A stretch of DNA of 64,000 nt from Swingsia samuiensis (GTDB taxonomy: Bacteria; Pseudomonadota; Alphaproteobacteria; Acetobacterales; Acetobacteraceae): positions 1,243,501 through 1,307,500 of the forward strand of contig NZ_CP038141.1 of assembly GCF_006542355.1 (NCBI RefSeq), in the 5' to 3' direction. Position numbers and translations under genes: made by a program. Below are positions 62,877-64,000 of this stretch, in pieces. The notes under the pieces are model-generated. The model searched no databases. It worked only from the letters and a program-made list of their open reading frames with translations, and had not been told where the DNA came from. Positions within the stretch are counted from its first letter, which is position 1; each line of letters opens with the position of its first letter.

Positions 62877-63434
62877 TTAAAGGAAAAGAGACGTTATGTC
62901 GTGAGGGGCAAGGGTAAATGGTAGATAAAGAGGGTGTTCAGGTCTTCCATGTTTACTTAGTCTTAGAGTGCTAACGCTTATATTATGCTTTACAAGCATA
63001 GATGCTACAGATGGCCCGCGGCTATGAAGTACTTTTGCTTGAGGGGATCCGTACGCTAAAATGACTAAATTGGCTTCTTGAGCCATTTTTAGAATATGTT
63101 TGTCATTATCTGGCCCGATTGGGTCATTTACTTCAAGCAAACGTTTTTGATCCGTGCAGCGATAAGCAAAACTATTGCCAATTAAGATACTGCCAAACCC
63201 CCATGATCGAGCATATCTTTGACATTTTGCGACCGTTCGATCATCCCCAAATTCAGTCGCTACCGATGGGTTCATCATGAGCCACATTACCGTTGGTTGA
63301 GAGGGATCCCACACGCGATGAAGACGGTAGCGGTAGCAATCATTTGTCCCTCCATAAATGGCGGTACTTTGCACGTCCTCCGATAACTGTAAGGGACGAG
63401 CTTCTCCGACATTATGTGGAGGTGAGGAACCCAT
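62877..63434 (-). CDS. DUF1643 protein
   Basis: 185 residues. DUF1643 features: MWLMMNPSVATEFGDDRTVAKCQRYARSWGFGSILIGNSFAYR (about 51-93) and ILAYGSPQAK (about 131). No signal peptide. The function is unknown. It begins five bases after the peroxiredoxin gene, so the two are probably transcribed together. Confidence 0.82.
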   Translation of the reverse strand: MGSSPPHNVGEARPLQLSEDVQSTAIYGGTNDCYRYRLHRVWDPSQPTVMWLMMNPSVATEFGDDRTVAKCQRYARSWGFGSILIGNSFAYRCTDQKRLLEVNDPIGPDNDKHILKMAQEANLVILAYGSPQAKVLHSRGPSVASMLVKHNISVSTLRLSKHGRPEHPLYLPFTLAPHDITSLFL

Positions 63435-63439
63435 AGTGT

Positions 63440-63988
63440 TTAGTGTTTATGCTCGAGCGATTTAAGGGCTTGGAGTATTTTTTCAACATGCTCATCGGGG
63501 GACATCGCAGCATAGGAAAAAGCAATCCGACCATTAGGCATAATAATATAGGACGTGCGGCTTGAAGTATTCTGTAACGGTTGCTTCGCCTTGTAAGCGT
63601 TTGTGATCTTGCCGTTTGGATCAGCTGCAACAGCAAAAGCATTCCGGCATTCACTCACGGAAAAACGCACCAGTTTCGACAGCGGGTCCATGGAGATGCC
63701 GATCACCGTTGCGTTTAAGGCCTTAAAATCAGGAATCGCGCCAGCAAATTCATGGGCCTCAATAGTGCATCCCGGAGTGAAAGCAGCAGGATAGAAATAT
63801 AGGACAACAGGGCCCTTTTTAAGAGCGCTTGCTAAATGGTATGAAAAAACATGTCCACCGAGGCTTGCTTGCGCTGTAAAGTCAGGCGCTTTTGCACCAT
63901 TATCAAGCGCAGCAAAAGCTGGCGTGTTCAGGGAGAAAATACACCCTAAAAATAAAGCCGATAAAACAGAACGTATGTTGGTTTTCAC
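63440..63988 (-). CDS. Exported peroxiredoxin (AhpC/TSA-BCP type)
   Basis: 182 residues from GTG 63988; TTG 63994 is also in frame. A signal peptide ends near AFA (about residue 26), so the enzyme is periplasmic. The peroxidatic Cys is in YPAAFTPGCTIEA, in which TPGCT is the family motif, and no second Cys follows five residues later; another Cys is in SVSECRNAF. It would reduce peroxides with an exported thiol donor. It precedes the DUF1643 gene. The upstream regulatory region is mostly outside the window. Confidence 0.85.
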   Translation of the reverse strand: MKTNIRSVLSALFLGCIFSLNTPAFAALDNGAKAPDFTAQASLGGHVFSYHLASALKKGPVVLYFYPAAFTPGCTIEAHEFAGAIPDFKALNATVIGISMDPLSKLVRFSVSECRNAFAVAADPNGKITNAYKAKQPLQNTSSRTSYIIMPNGRIAFSYAAMSPDEHVEKILQALKSLEHKH

Positions 63989-64000
63989 GATCAAAGTTTA

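Overview
The window reads as chromosomal DNA of an alphaproteobacterium, most probably an acetic acid bacterium (Acetobacteraceae) of rather low G+C content. Pointers are two OprB carbohydrate porins, NodT-type outer-membrane factors, the alphaproteobacterial flagellar order fliL-fliM-DUF6468-MotE, an HWE-family sensor kinase, and a phosphate operon with phoU-phoB-phoR at its end. The family assignment is inferred from gene content; no rRNA is present to confirm it. No insertion sequence, integrase, prophage or CRISPR array was seen.

Layout. 1-2890: the 3' end of an unknown gene and a large two-domain glycosyltransferase, converging on a terminator. 2946-8412: phosphate uptake and signalling, pstC-pstA-pstB-phoU-phoB-phoR, with a candidate Pho box but no pstS. 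8435-12766 (minus): a three-gene signalling operon of a LOV blue-light sensor domain protein, a CheB/CheR/PAS/HWE hybrid kinase and a single-domain receiver. 13003-15797 (minus): an AnsP-type amino-acid permease and a lytic transglycosylase lipoprotein with a SPOR domain. 15810-20557: flagellar genes fliL, fliM, a DUF6468-like gene, a MotE-like gene and a large exported protein; most of this block is visibly A+T richer than its surroundings. 20802-27003: a tripartite RND efflux operon plus a small exported protein.

26997-31211 (minus): a thiamine acquisition operon behind a clear TPP riboswitch, made of a TonB-dependent receptor, an APH-fold kinase and a PnuC/PnuT transporter. 31323-38317: YdcF-like protein, AGE-family epimerase, rpe, heparinase-like protein, a GT4 glycosyltransferase and an exported retropepsin-like protein. 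38401-40455 (minus): tyrS and an alpha/beta hydrolase. 40594-44906: two tandem cysteine desulfurases, a 2Fe-2S ferredoxin, mnmA and a glutathione S-transferase, a likely sulfur-transfer operon leading to tRNA 2-thiolation. 44919-48367: OxyR, a LysE-family exporter and a divergent MocR-type regulator with a perfect inverted repeat between them.

48501-52625 (minus): an operon encoding an apparently degenerate polyamine-type ABC system (ATPase lacking the Walker A lysine, PotD-like binding protein, half-size permease), then a YcgN protein, a DUF45 metallopeptidase and tRNA-Leu(UAA). 52707-56296: small membrane proteins followed by a DUF1656/HlyD/outer-membrane-factor efflux set that lacks its usual FUSC permease. 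56412-59182: a small unannotated gene, a type-B DnaJ/CbpA co-chaperone, a small membrane protein and a POT peptide transporter. 59382-63988: two convergent OprB porins, a DUF1643 protein and an exported peroxiredoxin.

The best candidates for new biology are the LOV/CheB-CheR-HWE locus and the eroded ABC operon. The TPP-controlled TonB receptor/kinase/PnuT operon is a coherent nutrient-salvage system that can be read directly from the sequence.
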